From positions 1 through 64,000 of the forward strand of contig NZ_LMSI01000020.1 in assembly GCF_001428075.1 (NCBI RefSeq): 64,000 bases of DNA, given 5' to 3'. Position 1 is the first letter of the stretch; every line of letters starts with the position of its first letter. The notes under the pieces were generated by a model that was not told the origin of the DNA, made no database searches, and saw only the letters and a list, made by a program, of their open reading frames with translations. The position numbers and the translations under genes are program-made. Below are positions 42,168-52,018 of the stretch, one piece after another. This stretch comes from Arthrobacter sp. Soil764. GTDB lineage: Bacteria > Actinomycetota > Actinomycetes > Actinomycetales > Micrococcaceae.

Positions 42168-44417
42168 CTATCGCCGGCTCAGGCTGCGTTGACGCGGCCG
42201 GGACGCCAACAGCCAGGATTGGACGTCTTCCAGCGGCTTCCCGTCCTCGGACAGGTGGTGCCGGGTCCAGCGGCCCTCGTTGTCAAGGTGCCAGCTGGAC
42301 GTTTCCGGTGCCATGTACCGCTTCAGGAGGTCAAGGACGTAGGTGATGTCGTCCGCGCTGGTCAGCTGAACCAGTGCCTCCACCCTGCGGTCCAGGTTGC
42401 GGTGCATCATGTCGGCCGAGCCGATGTACACCACGGGATCCCCGGCGTTGGCGAAGGCGAACACCCGCGAGTGCTCCAGGAACCGGCCCAGGATGGAGCG
42501 GACCGTGATGTTTTCGCTCAAACCGGGAACGCCGGGGCGCAGCGAACAGATTCCACGCACCACCACATCCACCTTGACCCCTGCCTGCGAGGCGCGGTAG
42601 AGCGAGTCAATGATGGCCTCATCCACCATGGAGTTCACCTTGATCTGCACCTGCCCGGGCACACCCGCCCGGGCGTTGCGGATCTCGGTCTCGATCCGGT
42701 CGATCAGCCCGGACCGGACGGAACGGGGCGCCACCAGGAGCCGCTTGAAGGTGGACTTAGGGGCGTAGCCGGAAAGCTGGTTGAACAGCTTGGACAGGTC
42801 CTCGCCCACCTGTTCGTTCGCAGTCAGCAGGCCCAGGTCCTCGTAGTACCGGGCGGTCCGGGGGTGGTAGTTGCCGGTGCCGATGTGGCAGTAGCGGCGG
42901 AGCCCGTCCACTTCCTGCCGGACCACCAGGGAAAGCTTGCAGTGCGTCTTCAGCCCGACGATGCCGTAGACCACATGCACGCCGGCCTGCTCCAGTTTGC
43001 GGGCCCAGGAGATATTGGCCTGCTCATCGAACCGTGCCTTGATCTCCACGAGGGCCAGGACCTGCTTGCCGGCCTCGGCGGCGTCGATCAGGGCATCGAC
43101 GATGGGGGAGTCGCCCGAGGTGCGGTACAGGGTCTGCTTGATGGCCTGCACCTTGGGGTCCGCCGCAGCCTGTTCCAGGAACGCCTGAACGGATGTGGAG
43201 AACGAATCGTACGGGTGGTGCAGCAGGATGTCGCGGCGGCGCATGGCGGCAAACACGTTCGCCGCCTTGGAGGTTTCCGACTCATTCAGGTACCGCGAGG
43301 TGTGCGGGACATGCTTGGGGTAGTGCAGGTCCGCCCGGTCAATGGCGGCGATGACTGACAGGCCCCTGAGGTCCAGCGGCGCAGGCACCGAGTACACCTC
43401 GGACTCCTCCACGCCAAGCTCGCGGATCAGCAGCGCGCGGATGTTGGGGTTGATGTCGTTGGTGACCTCAAGCCTCACAGGCGGGCCGAAGCGCCGGCGC
43501 AGCAGTTCCTTCTCCAGCGCCTGCAGGAGGTTCTCGGCGTCGTCCTCCTCCACTTCCACGTCCTCGTTGCGCGTGACGCGGAAGGTGTGGTGCTCCAGGA
43601 CCTCCATGCCCGGAAACAGCTTGTCCAGGTGGACGGCGATGACTTCCTCGAGCGCGATGAACCGGGCCACCCGGCCGGGGATTGCGCCGGCGCGCGGACC
43701 GTCAATGGAGATCAGGCGCGGCAACTGGTCCGGGACCTTGACGCGGGCGAAGAGTTCCTTGTCGCTGATCGGGTTACGGACCACCACGGCAAGGTTCAGC
43801 GACAGGCCCGAGATGTAGGGGAAGGGATGGGCGGGGTCAACGGCCAAGGGGGTGAGGATGGGGAAGACTTTTTCCGCGAACATCACGCTCAGCTGCTGCT
43901 TGGCGGCGTCGTCCAGTTCGTCCCAGTGCATGAGGTGGATGTGCTCGTAGGCCAGGGCGGGACGGATCTGGTCGGCGTAGACCTGGGCGTGCCGCTCCTG
44001 GAGCCGGTGGGCTTCCTCGCTGATCCGTTCCAGCACCTCGACAGGGCTCAGGCCGGCGGGTGAGGGGACGGCGAGGCCCGTGGCGATGCGGCGCTTGAGG
44101 CCGGCGACGCGGACCATGAAGAACTCGTCCAGGTTGGAGGCGAAGATGGAGAGGAAGCTGACGCGTTCCAGCAGGTGCAGGGTGGGGTCCTCGGCCAGCT
44201 CCAGCACGCGGGAATTGAAGGCGAGCCAGCTCAGCTCACGGTCCAGGAACCGGTCCGGCCGGATGTCGCCTTCCGGCTGCAGGTTCGGGGCGAATTCCGG
44301 AATGTCGATGCGGTCCTGGGTGGCCCTGGACGCCGGGACCTCGGAGGAGCCGAAGCGCGCCCGGACGGGCACCGCAACTTCCTGGGACGTAGCTGTTCCG
44401 GAGGGTTCCGGGTTCAT
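42168..44417 (-). CDS. ppk: Polyphosphate kinase
   Basis: 749 residues, full length for Ppk1. N-terminal [16 protein letters not shown]; middle DQLPRLI; catalytic C-terminal phospholipase-D-like domains with [35 protein letters not shown] and [13 protein letters not shown], where the His is the expected phosphorylated residue. Makes polyphosphate from ATP reversibly. AAGGAGAA precedes the ATG. The N-terminal ~40 residues are low-complexity and less certain. Confidence 0.96.
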   Translation of the reverse strand: MNPEPSGTATSQEVAVPVRARFGSSEVPASRATQDRIDIPEFAPNLQPEGDIRPDRFLDRELSWLAFNSRVLELAEDPTLHLLERVSFLSIFASNLDEFFMVRVAGLKRRIATGLAVPSPAGLSPVEVLERISEEAHRLQERHAQVYADQIRPALAYEHIHLMHWDELDDAAKQQLSVMFAEKVFPILTPLAVDPAHPFPYISGLSLNLAVVVRNPISDKELFARVKVPDQLPRLISIDGPRAGAIPGRVARFIALEEVIAVHLDKLFPGMEVLEHHTFRVTRNEDVEVEEDDAENLLQALEKELLRRRFGPPVRLEVTNDINPNIRALLIRELGVEESEVYSVPAPLDLRGLSVIAAIDRADLHYPKHVPHTSRYLNESETSKAANVFAAMRRRDILLHHPYDSFSTSVQAFLEQAAADPKVQAIKQTLYRTSGDSPIVDALIDAAEAGKQVLALVEIKARFDEQANISWARKLEQAGVHVVYGIVGLKTHCKLSLVVRQEVDGLRRYCHIGTGNYHPRTARYYEDLGLLTANEQVGEDLSKLFNQLSGYAPKSTFKRLLVAPRSVRSGLIDRIETEIRNARAGVPGQVQIKVNSMVDEAIIDSLYRASQAGVKVDVVVRGICSLRPGVPGLSENITVRSILGRFLEHSRVFAFANAGDPVVYIGSADMMHRNLDRRVEALVQLTSADDITYVLDLLKRYMAPETSSWHLDNEGRWTRHHLSEDGKPLEDVQSWLLASRPRQRSLSRR

Positions 44418-44548
44418 GGCTTCTCCTTTAGCTTGCGCGTTGGTGCCGGCGCTTCCGCCCCGCGCGGTTCCCTTTCAACCTTACAAGCATTCACCTGGCC
44501 CACGGCCCTTGTTTTACGCCCTGCAGGGGATCAGTGTGGCTGCCCTGC

Positions 44549-45517
44549 CTACCCTGCCGCCGGCCCATACATGACGTCCATGTCCCAGCGCGTGAAACCG
44601 AGCCGCCGGTACAGGGCGACAGCGGCGGTATTGTCTGCATCCACATAGAGCATGACGCCCTTCAGCCCGCAGTCCCGGAGGTGCTTGATGCCGGCGATGG
44701 TCAGGGCCTTGCCCAGGCCCATGCCCTGGGCTTCCGGCGTCACGCCCACCACATACACCTCGCCGATCGCAGGGTGCGTGCCGTGCCGCGGGTGGACCTT
44801 GGTCCAGTGGTAACCCAGCAGGCGGCCGTCCCGGTCCTCCGCCAGGAAGAACCCCGCGGGATCAAACCAGTCCTCCGCCATGCGCGCCTCGAGGTCGGCC
44901 CGGGTCAGGTTCCCCTGCTCCGGATGGTGGGCGAAGGCTGCCCTGTTGGCGGCCAGCCAGGCGTCCTCGTCCTTGCCCGGCACGAAGGGGCGGATGGCCA
45001 CCCCGTCCGGGAGGCCGGCGTCGGGAAGCTCCGCGCCCGCCGTCGTCATCCGCATCTTCCACAACTCACGCACCGGCGCGTACCCGTAACGCGCCGCAAG
45101 GTCCGCGGCGGCCTCATGGTTGCCATGGGACCAGGCATTCAGCCCCTCAAACCCCCGGACCTCCTTGAGTGCGCCGACCAGCCGGTCCGCGACTCCCTGG
45201 TTCCGGTAGGAGGGGTGGACGGCGATTTCCAGGATGCCGTGGCCGTCCGGTTCCTCAACCACGACGGCGAACCCGGCCAGGTCCTGTCCAGTGGCCGGAT
45301 CTGAGTCCTTGTCGGGTGCATAGAGGGCCAGCGTCAGCAGCGTATGCCCGGCGGAGTCCCCGGCCCGCATGGTCACCATGCTCTGCTCGGAAATGGAAGG
45401 GTTTCCATCCGATTCCTCAGCTGCCGCCAGGAGGTCGCGGCAGTCCTTGAGGAGTTGCTGGTCAACTCCGCCCCGGACGACATGGACGGGCCACTTCTGC
45501 GGATGCGCTGGAGTCAT
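44549..45517 (-). CDS. mshD: Mycothiol synthase
   Basis: 322 residues, two GNAT acetyltransferase domains in tandem. The second has GEVYVVGVTPEAQGMGLGKALTIAGI (acetyl-CoA loop) and ends with YVDADNTAAVALYRRLGFTR. The first has FAVVVEEPDGHGILEIAVHPSYRNQGVADRL. It adds acetyl to Cys-GlcN-Ins, the last step of mycothiol synthesis, a thiol found only in actinobacteria. Downstream of glnR, as in mycobacteria. TAGCCT six bases before the ATG suggests a leaderless message. Confidence 0.94.
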   Translation of the reverse strand: MTPAHPQKWPVHVVRGGVDQQLLKDCRDLLAAAEESDGNPSISEQSMVTMRAGDSAGHTLLTLALYAPDKDSDPATGQDLAGFAVVVEEPDGHGILEIAVHPSYRNQGVADRLVGALKEVRGFEGLNAWSHGNHEAAADLAARYGYAPVRELWKMRMTTAGAELPDAGLPDGVAIRPFVPGKDEDAWLAANRAAFAHHPEQGNLTRADLEARMAEDWFDPAGFFLAEDRDGRLLGYHWTKVHPRHGTHPAIGEVYVVGVTPEAQGMGLGKALTIAGIKHLRDCGLKGVMLYVDADNTAAVALYRRLGFTRWDMDVMYGPAAG

Positions 45518-45523
45518 GAGCCA

Positions 45524-45529
45524 AGGCTA
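45524..45529 (-). promoter_or_regulatory. -10 hexamer TAGCCT, leaderless start of mshD
   Basis: On the minus strand TAGCCT-TGGCTC-ATG(45517). Confidence 0.5.
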
Positions 45530-45551
45530 TACGTCAATGGCGGGCCGGGGC

Positions 45552-46250
45552 TCAGGCCTCGGTGAGTTCGTCTTCCTGCTGCCGGACCAGGGTGAGGCGG
45601 TAGCCAACGTTCCTGACCGTGCTGATCAGGTTCTCGTGGTCCGCGCCGAGTTTGGCGCGGAGGCGCCGGACGTGGACGTCCACGGTGCGGGTGCCGCCGT
45701 AGTAGTCGTAGCCCCAGACCTCGGTGAGCAGTTGCTGGCGGGTGAAAACGCGGCCGGGATGCTGGGCCAGGTATTTCAGGAGTTCGAACTCCTTGAAGGT
45801 GAGGTTCAGCGGGGCACCGTTGACCCGCGCCGTGTAGCTTGCCTCGTCGATGATGACGCCGGCCGCACGGATCTCGCTCGGGGCATCTTCCTGCTCGGGC
45901 ACGGCCCGGGCAACGGAGAGGCGGATACGCGCCTCCACTTCGGCGGGTCCGGCGGAGTCGAGGACGATGTCGTCCACAGCCCACGCCGAGGAGACGGCGG
46001 CCATGCCGCCTTCGGTCAGGATCAGGACCAGGGGAGCGCTGAGTCCGGTGGCCTTCAGGAGCTGGGTGAGCGAACGGGCACCCACCAGGTCCTTGCGGGC
46101 ATCCAGCAGGACGATGTCGCAGGGGTCCGTCTCAAGGAGGGCGGTGGGCTCGGCAGGGAGGATATGGACCCGGTGGTTCAGCAATTCGAGGGCAGGCAGG
46201 ATGTCCACCGAAGAACCGGTGCTGTTGGTCAGTAACAGGATGTGCGACAT
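45552..46250 (-). CDS. glnR: GlnR-type orphan winged-helix response regulator
   Basis: 232 residues, OmpR/PhoB architecture. The receiver half starts ILLLTNSTG without the usual acidic pair; Asp50 in [10 protein letters not shown] takes the phosphorylation position. This is typical of GlnR, which works as an unphosphorylated dimer. The DNA-binding half has [24 protein letters not shown] and [14 protein letters not shown]. GlnR is the global nitrogen regulator of actinobacteria. Position next to mshD repeats the Mycobacterium order. A good ribosome site (GAGGAAC) precedes the ATG. Nitrate genes at 10-18 kb are plausible targets. Confidence 0.88.
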   Translation of the reverse strand: MSHILLLTNSTGSSVDILPALELLNHRVHILPAEPTALLETDPCDIVLLDARKDLVGARSLTQLLKATGLSAPLVLILTEGGMAAVSSAWAVDDIVLDSAGPAEVEARIRLSVARAVPEQEDAPSEIRAAGVIIDEASYTARVNGAPLNLTFKEFELLKYLAQHPGRVFTRQQLLTEVWGYDYYGGTRTVDVHVRRLRAKLGADHENLISTVRNVGYRLTLVRQQEDELTEA

Positions 46251-46538
46251 TGTTCCTCCAAGGGCCGTCCGCGCATCATTGGGCGACTGAACCGGATTCT
46301 CACCGGCCGGTACGGGCTTCCTGCACGAGGTTCCCAGCCGTCAGCACGCCGCCGGCCAGCCACCTCAGCAGGGAGCGTAGCTGAACCTTGAGTATACCCG
46401 GCGGCCTCCTCCAAGCCACAGATTCAAGCCGCGGACAGGCACGTTTTGCGACATAAGCGGTTCACATAAGGCAGGATTGAAGCAGGGCGGACCAGCCCTG
46501 CCACGAGGGGGCGGACCAGCCTTCCGGCCGATGCCAGG

Positions 46539-47357
46539 ATGGGAAAACAGCGCAGTGAGTGCACCGACGAACCACAGGCCGGGCCCCGCATGACGGCGGA
46601 ACTGCAGGCACCCGTGCGTTCGCTTGGTTCCTGGACCATAGGTGTCATTGGGATCGCGGGCCTCATCGCCATCATCGCCGGGGTCTACGCGTCTCCTGAA
46701 GCGCTCGTCGCCGTCGGCATCCTCATTGCCGCCGCGGTGGGCATTGGGTGGCCGCACTTCCTCCGCATCCCCGCCAAGAAGACCCTCGCCGCCGTCATTG
46801 CCCTTCCGGGGGCGGCCGCTGCGGTGGCCGCCGGCGTGACACCGGCGCCGGGCTACCTGGACTGGACACCGGCATTCGTGGCGCTGGGAATGATGGCGGT
46901 CTTCGTGGTGCAGCTGGTCCGCGGCACGGGCCAGGCCCAACGGCTGGAGTCCACGCTCGGATGCTGCGCCGGTGTCCTGCTGTCCTGCCTGGGAGCAGGC
47001 TGGGTTGCCGGTGCCCGGTTCAACGGGGTCCGCGAGATGCTGCTGGTGGCGGCCGTCAGCGCGGCCGTGGCCCTGCTCGCCGGCCTGATCCGCTGGCCGG
47101 ACAGCATCATTGCGCCACTGGGCATTGTGCTCGCAGGCCTGGCGGGGCCGCTGGCCGGACTGGTCCTGTCGGACATCGCGGTCCTGCCCGCCGCCGTCTT
47201 CGGGGTGGTGGTGGGCGCGGTCCTGGCAAGCTTCCGCAGGCTGGCCACGCTGCGTGGCGCCCCGCTGAATTTTCCAGCCGCCCTGAGCATGGGCCTCGCC
47301 CCGGTTTCTGCGGTGGGATCCCTTGCGTACTTCATAGACAAGCTACTCATCTACTAA
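46539..47357 (+). CDS. Multi-pass membrane protein, unknown
   Basis: 272 residues from ATG 46539; ATG 46590 is an equally possible start. About eight hydrophobic helices (WTIGVIGIAGLIAIIAGVYA, then LVAVGILIAAAVGIGWP). Short loops include RIPAKKT and RGTGQAQRLES. No pore or binding motif that I recognise. Ends 17 bases before the 37-residue small protein gene. Confidence 0.75.
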   Translation: MGKQRSECTDEPQAGPRMTAELQAPVRSLGSWTIGVIGIAGLIAIIAGVYASPEALVAVGILIAAAVGIGWPHFLRIPAKKTLAAVIALPGAAAAVAAGVTPAPGYLDWTPAFVALGMMAVFVVQLVRGTGQAQRLESTLGCCAGVLLSCLGAGWVAGARFNGVREMLLVAAVSAAVALLAGLIRWPDSIIAPLGIVLAGLAGPLAGLVLSDIAVLPAAVFGVVVGAVLASFRRLATLRGAPLNFPAALSMGLAPVSAVGSLAYFIDKLLIY

Positions 47358-47362
47358 CGGGT

Positions 47363-47368
47363 TAGGAT
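47363..47368 (+). promoter_or_regulatory. -10 hexamer TAGGAT, leaderless start
   Basis: TAGGAT-GGCACC-ATG(47375). The AGGATGG could also serve as a weak ribosome site. Confidence 0.45.
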
Positions 47369-47374
47369 GGCACC

Positions 47375-47488
47375 ATGTCCGTACTTGCTTTTGAAATCTT
47401 CTTTCTTGTCCTGCTCGGCATCGCGAGCCTGTCCATGGCCTGGTTCGCCGGTTTCGTGGTCTACCGCCTCTTCAAGGGCCAGAAGTAG
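47375..47488 (+). CDS. 37-residue single-helix membrane protein
   Basis: Short gene encoding MSVLAFEIFFLVLLGIASLS, continuing through one membrane helix to a basic end (YRLFKGQK). Good start context, and codon choice that follows the high-GC pattern of real genes. It stands between two genes on the same strand with 42 bases to the next. Function unknown; small single-helix proteins often bind and adjust larger membrane complexes. Confidence 0.6.
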   Translation: MSVLAFEIFFLVLLGIASLSMAWFAGFVVYRLFKGQK

Positions 47489-47530
47489 CCACCCCTTTTC
47501 CGGAGCCAGCCGTATCTCGAGGTAATACCA

Positions 47531-48139
47531 ATGCCCATTGAGATTCCTACAGATCTGACCCCTGAACTCGTCCCCCTTTCATGGCTCATTGGTGAGTGGG
47601 AGGGCCGCGGCCGGCTGGGCAGCGGCGACGAGGACTCGGAGCACTTCCTGCAGCACGTCTCCTTCACCCACAACGGCCTGCCGTACCTCCAGTACCGGGC
47701 CGAAAGCTGGTTGACCGACGACGAGGGCACGCGCCTGCGGCCGCTCACCGTCGAGACCGGCTTCTGGGCGCTGGAGCGCAAGCAGCTGGATGCCGACGGC
47801 GGCCCCGGCCTGGTGCCGGCCGACATCGTCCCGGTGCTGAAGAGCGCCGACGAAGTGGAAGCGCTGCGCAACAAGGACGGCGGTTTCGACATCTCGGTGT
47901 CCATCGCCCACCCCGGCGGAATCACGGAGCTGTACTACGGCCAGATCAAGGGCCCCCAGATCCAGTTGACCACCGACATGGTGATGCGTGGCAGCCACTC
48001 CAAGGAGTACAGCGCGGCCACCCGGATCTTCGGCCTGGTGGACGGCAACCTGCTGTGGCGGTGGGACGTGGCAACAGGGGGAGAGGGCGGCAGCGGCCTC
48101 GAAGCCCACGCCTCCGCGTTCCTGCACAGAGTCTCCTGA
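47531..48139 (+). CDS. Nitrobindin-like / FABP-family haem-binding protein
   Basis: 202 residues, beta-barrel lipocalin-like. The family signature GxWxGxG appears as LIGEWEGRGRLG (near residue 20), followed by QHVSFTHNGLPYLQYRAESWL. Late strands have LHRVS at the end, near the place where the haem-binding histidine is expected. Bacterial nitrobindins isomerise peroxynitrite to nitrate and may bind NO. That would fit an organism that reduces nitrate, although the nar operon is 29 kb away. Confidence 0.82.
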   Translation: MPIEIPTDLTPELVPLSWLIGEWEGRGRLGSGDEDSEHFLQHVSFTHNGLPYLQYRAESWLTDDEGTRLRPLTVETGFWALERKQLDADGGPGLVPADIVPVLKSADEVEALRNKDGGFDISVSIAHPGGITELYYGQIKGPQIQLTTDMVMRGSHSKEYSAATRIFGLVDGNLLWRWDVATGGEGGSGLEAHASAFLHRVS

Positions 48140-48175
48140 TACAACAAGAGTCTCCTGACCTGGAAAGGGCTCCTC

Positions 48176-48910
48176 GTGGAAGACGGCACGGAACAAGCGG
48201 GGAAGCCCGGCGGCTACGGCGGCCTCAAAGCCGTCTTCTTCAACGGCACCCTGAAGAAGTCGCCGCAGACGTCCAACACGGACGGCCTGATCGCCATCAG
48301 CCGCGGCATCATGGAAAAACAGGGTGTCAGCACCACGGTGATCCGCACCGTGGACCACGACATCGCCAGCGGTGTCTACCCTGACATGACCCAGCACGGA
48401 TGGGCCACCGACGAATGGCCGGCGCTCTATCCCGCCGTCAAGGAAGCCGACATCCTGGTGGTGGCGGGCCCCATCTGGCTGGGCGACAACTCGTCACAGA
48501 CCAAGAAACTCATCGAGCGCCTCTACGCCCATTCCGGTGAGCTGAACGGCAATGGGCAGTGGGCGTTCTATCCCAAGGTGGGCGGCTGCCTGATCACCGG
48601 CAACGAGGACGGCGTCAAGCACTGTTCCATGAACATCCTCTACAGCCTGCAGCACATCGGCTTCAGCATCCCGCCCCAGGCCGACGCCGGCTGGATCGGC
48701 CCGGTTGGTCCCGGCCCGAGCTACCTGGATGAGGGCTCCGGCGGCCCCGAAAGTGACTTCACCAACCGCAACACCACCTTCATGACCTGGAACCTCCTGC
48801 ACCTGGCAAAGATCCTGAAGAATGCAGGCGGCTACCCCGCCTACGGCAACCTGCCCAACGAATGGAACGCCGGAACCCATTTCGATTTCGAAAACCCGGA
48901 ATACCGTTAG
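48176..48910 (+). CDS. NAD(P)H-dependent FMN reductase-like flavodoxin-fold protein
   Basis: 244 residues from GTG 48176 (AAAGG eight bases before). Flavodoxin-like fold: AVFFNGTLKKSPQTSNTDGL (phosphate-binding loop), ILVVAGPIWLGDNSSQTK (PxWxG type), then GGCLITGNEDGVKHC. It probably reduces flavins, quinones or similar compounds. 36 bases separate it from the nitrobindin-like gene; the pair may act together against nitrosative stress, but this is inference. Confidence 0.87.
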   Translation: MEDGTEQAGKPGGYGGLKAVFFNGTLKKSPQTSNTDGLIAISRGIMEKQGVSTTVIRTVDHDIASGVYPDMTQHGWATDEWPALYPAVKEADILVVAGPIWLGDNSSQTKKLIERLYAHSGELNGNGQWAFYPKVGGCLITGNEDGVKHCSMNILYSLQHIGFSIPPQADAGWIGPVGPGPSYLDEGSGGPESDFTNRNTTFMTWNLLHLAKILKNAGGYPAYGNLPNEWNAGTHFDFENPEYR

Positions 48911-48932
48911 CCTTCAAGGACTTCTACTTCAT

Positions 48933-50015
48933 ATGACTACTCCCAGCCCTTTGTTGTCGCGCCCCGGCGCCGTCGAGGCGGGCGGCCCTGACGCAGGAGT
49001 CGCCGCCCACTACGGCGAGCCCCTGCGCGAGCAGCGCGCACTCGCTGCCGGAACCGCCGTCGTCGATCTTTCCCACCGCGGCGTGGTCACCGTCACCGGG
49101 CCGGACCGGCTGAGCTGGCTCAATACCCTGTCCTCGCAGCAGGTGGCAGCGCTGAAGCCGGGGGAGTCCAGCGAACTGCTGCTCCTCAGCGTCCAGGGCC
49201 GCATCGACTTTGACGCCCGGGTGGTTGACGACGGCGAAACCACCTGGCTGATCGTCGAGGCCGCCGAAGCAGCGCCGCTGGCTGAGTACCTTAACCGGAT
49301 GAAGTTCATGCTGCGGGTGGACATCGCCGACGTCTCGGCAGACTGGGCCGTCGTCGGCAGCACCAGTGCCGTCCCCGAGTGGTCCGGCCGCCTTGCCTGG
49401 CAGGACCCGTGGCCGCACGTGTCAGCCGGCGGATACTCCTACGCCACCGTCTCCGAGGAGAACCACCCGGGCCTGGAGCGCCCCTGGTTCGAGTACCTCA
49501 TCCCCGCAGCGGAGCTGGAGGAAGCCGTTTCCGGGCGCGCGCTGGCCGGTGTGCTCGCCGCCGAAGCCCTGCGCGTCGCCGCGTGGCGGCCACGGATCGG
49601 TGCCGAGACGGATGACAAGACCATCCCGCACGAACTGGACCTGCTGCGCACCGCCGTCCACCTGGCCAAGGGCTGCTACAAAGGCCAGGAAACCATCGCC
49701 CGGGTCCACAACCTGGGCCATCCGCCCCGCCGGCTGGTGTTCCTGCAGCTGGACGGCTCACAGCACACCCTCCCCGCCGCCGGAAGCCCGGTCATGGCAG
49801 GGGAACGGAAAGTGGGGACGGTGACCTCGGTGGCCCAGCACTATGAGATGGGCCCGGTGGCACTGGCAGTCATAAAGCGTTCCGTGGCACCGGATGAAAT
49901 ACTGACGGTCCTGGACGGCGATGAGCCATATCCGGCCGTCCAGGAACTCATTGTCGCCCCGGATGCCGGCCAGGTGGTGGGGCGCCAGACAGGATTCCTG
50001 AAAGGGCCACGCTGA
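48933..50015 (+). CDS. ygfZ: YgfZ/GcvT-like folate-binding protein
   Basis: 360 residues from ATG 48933. Fold of aminomethyltransferase: AVVDLSHRGVVTVTGPDRLSWLNTL at the start and the diagnostic YgfZ hexad KGCYKGQETIARV near residues 249-261. YgfZ uses tetrahydrofolate and helps maintain iron-sulfur enzymes. The stop shares its A with the next start (TGATG), so the ankyrin gene is coupled. Confidence 0.9.
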   Translation: MTTPSPLLSRPGAVEAGGPDAGVAAHYGEPLREQRALAAGTAVVDLSHRGVVTVTGPDRLSWLNTLSSQQVAALKPGESSELLLLSVQGRIDFDARVVDDGETTWLIVEAAEAAPLAEYLNRMKFMLRVDIADVSADWAVVGSTSAVPEWSGRLAWQDPWPHVSAGGYSYATVSEENHPGLERPWFEYLIPAAELEEAVSGRALAGVLAAEALRVAAWRPRIGAETDDKTIPHELDLLRTAVHLAKGCYKGQETIARVHNLGHPPRRLVFLQLDGSQHTLPAAGSPVMAGERKVGTVTSVAQHYEMGPVALAVIKRSVAPDEILTVLDGDEPYPAVQELIVAPDAGQVVGRQTGFLKGPR

Positions 50016-50446
50016 TGACCGAACACACCGGGACCACGCCTGCGGGCGCTGGAACGCAGCCCGCGGAAGGGCACGACGACGACGCGCTGGCTTTGGCGCA
50101 GACTCTCTTCCAGGCGGCGCGGGAAGGAAGCGATGAGCTGCTGGGTGCCTACCTGGACGCCGGGGTTCCCGCCACCCTGACCAACTCCGCCGGTGATTCC
50201 CTGCTCATGCTGGCCGCCTACCACGGCCACACCGGCACCGTTGGGCTGCTCCTGCAGCACGGCGCCGACGCCAACACCGCCAACGACCGCGGCCAGACCC
50301 CACTGGCCGGCGCCGCGTTCAAGGGCTACACGGACGTGGCCCGCGTCCTGCTGGGCGCCGGCGCGGATCCGGATGCCGGTGCGCCGTCGGCACGGGCGGC
50401 AGCGCAAATGTTCGCCCGCACGGAGATCCTGGACCTGCTGGGCTAG
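50015..50446 (+). CDS. Ankyrin-repeat protein
   Basis: 143 residues. About three ankyrin repeats between residues 25 and 125: NSAGDSLLMLAAYHGHTGTV, NDRGQTPLAGAAFKGYTDVA, and a final partial one. No signal or membrane segment. Such proteins bind partner proteins. Coupled to ygfZ by TGATG overlap; the partner is unknown. Confidence 0.88.
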   Translation: MTEHTGTTPAGAGTQPAEGHDDDALALAQTLFQAAREGSDELLGAYLDAGVPATLTNSAGDSLLMLAAYHGHTGTVGLLLQHGADANTANDRGQTPLAGAAFKGYTDVARVLLGAGADPDAGAPSARAAAQMFARTEILDLLG

Positions 50447-50494
50447 CTTCACCCGGGTTCCGCCCGGCACCAAAAACTCCTGAAGGAAGACCGA

Positions 50495-52018
50495 GTGGAA
50501 AACGTAGCAAAGCCCTGGCCGGCACTGTGGTCCCTGGTGATCGGGTTCTTCATGATCCTGATCGACACCACCATCGTGTCCGTGGCCAACCCCCGCATCA
50601 TGGAGGGCCTGGACGCCGACATCAACTCGGTGATCTGGGTGACCAGCGCCTACCTGCTGGCCTACGCCGTCCCGCTGCTCATCACCGGCAGGCTGGGGGA
50701 CAGGTTTGGGCCCAAGAAGCTCTACCTCTCCGGCCTGGTGGTCTTCACCCTCGCCTCCCTCTGGTGCGGTCTGTCCGGCGACGTCCGGATCCTGATCGCC
50801 GCCCGCGTTCTACAGGGCCTCGGCGCCGCGATGATGACTCCCCAGACCATGGCCGTGATCACCCGGATCTTCCCGCCGGACCGCCGCGGATCAGCCATGG
50901 CTGTCTGGGGCGCCACCGCCGGGATGGCAACGCTTGTGGGGCCCATCCTGGGCGGCGTCCTGGTGGACGGCCTGGGCTGGGAGTGGATCTTCTTCATCAA
51001 CGTGCCCATCGGCGTCGTTGGCTTCATCCTTGCGCTGCGCAACGTTCCGGCACTGAGCACCCACCCGCACAAGTTCGACATTCCCGGCGTGGTGCTGAGC
51101 GCCGTGGGGCTCTTCCTGCTGGTGTTCGGGATCCAGGAGGGCGAGACCTACAACTGGGGCACCATCACGGGGCCCATCAGCGTCTGGGGCCTGATCATCG
51201 CCGGCATCGTGGTGCTGACCGGTTTCGTCCTGTGGCAGCGGTTCAACAAGGGTGAACCGCTCCTGCCGCTGGGACTGTTCCGGGACCGCAACTTCTCCCT
51301 GGCCAATATCGGGATCACCACCGTGGGCTTTACCGTGACCGCCTTCAGCCTGCCGCTGATCTTCTACTACCAGCTGGTCCGGGGCCTCACCCCCACGCAG
51401 TCCGCCCTGATGATGGTGCCCATGGCCCTGATCTCCGGTGGGCTGGCCCCCGTGGTGGGCAAGCTGGTGGACCGGGTCAACCCGAAATACATCACCGCCA
51501 CCGGGCTGGTGCTCATGGCGGTGGCGCTGCTGTGGAACTCGGCCCTGATGCAGCCGGATACGCCCATCCTGCTGTTCCTGCTGCCCAGCGCCGTCCTTGG
51601 CTTCGCCAACGCCGGCATCTGGGCCCCGCTCAGCACCACTGCCACCAGGAACCTGCCGCCGCGCCAGGCGGGGGCCGGGTCGGGTGTCTACAACACCACC
51701 CGACAGATCGGGGCGGTCTTGGGAAGTGCCGCCATCGCCGTGCTGATTCAGTCCAGGCTCGCCGCCGAGCTTCCCTCAGGCGGACCTGGCGGACCTGCCG
51801 GGGAAGGACTGGCTATGGGCGGCTCGCTGCCGGAGTTCCTCCATGCAGGATTCTCGACGGCGATGGGCCAGTCCATCCTGCTGCCTGCCGGAGTGATCCT
51901 GGTGGGAGCTGCGGTGGCGCTGTTCTTTGCCAAGCCGCAGCCGGTGCAGGGCTGGGGAATGCAGGGGCAGGACCGGGCGTCAGCGAAGGTGGACGCTGGT
52001 TTGGATTCCGCCGGCTGA
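50495..52018 (+). CDS. DHA2-family (EmrB/QacA) drug-efflux MFS transporter
   Basis: 507 residues from GTG with GAAGGAAG upstream. Fourteen-helix drug:H+ antiporter: LVIGFFMILIDTTIVSVANP (helix 1, with the family Asp), ITGRLGDRFGPKK (motif A, about residues 62-74), and ARVLQGLGAAMMTPQTMAVI (motif C-like region). Expected to export toxic organic compounds. The end overlaps the convergent GNAT gene by 39 bases. Confidence 0.92.
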   Translation: MENVAKPWPALWSLVIGFFMILIDTTIVSVANPRIMEGLDADINSVIWVTSAYLLAYAVPLLITGRLGDRFGPKKLYLSGLVVFTLASLWCGLSGDVRILIAARVLQGLGAAMMTPQTMAVITRIFPPDRRGSAMAVWGATAGMATLVGPILGGVLVDGLGWEWIFFINVPIGVVGFILALRNVPALSTHPHKFDIPGVVLSAVGLFLLVFGIQEGETYNWGTITGPISVWGLIIAGIVVLTGFVLWQRFNKGEPLLPLGLFRDRNFSLANIGITTVGFTVTAFSLPLIFYYQLVRGLTPTQSALMMVPMALISGGLAPVVGKLVDRVNPKYITATGLVLMAVALLWNSALMQPDTPILLFLLPSAVLGFANAGIWAPLSTTATRNLPPRQAGAGSGVYNTTRQIGAVLGSAAIAVLIQSRLAAELPSGGPGGPAGEGLAMGGSLPEFLHAGFSTAMGQSILLPAGVILVGAAVALFFAKPQPVQGWGMQGQDRASAKVDAGLDSAG

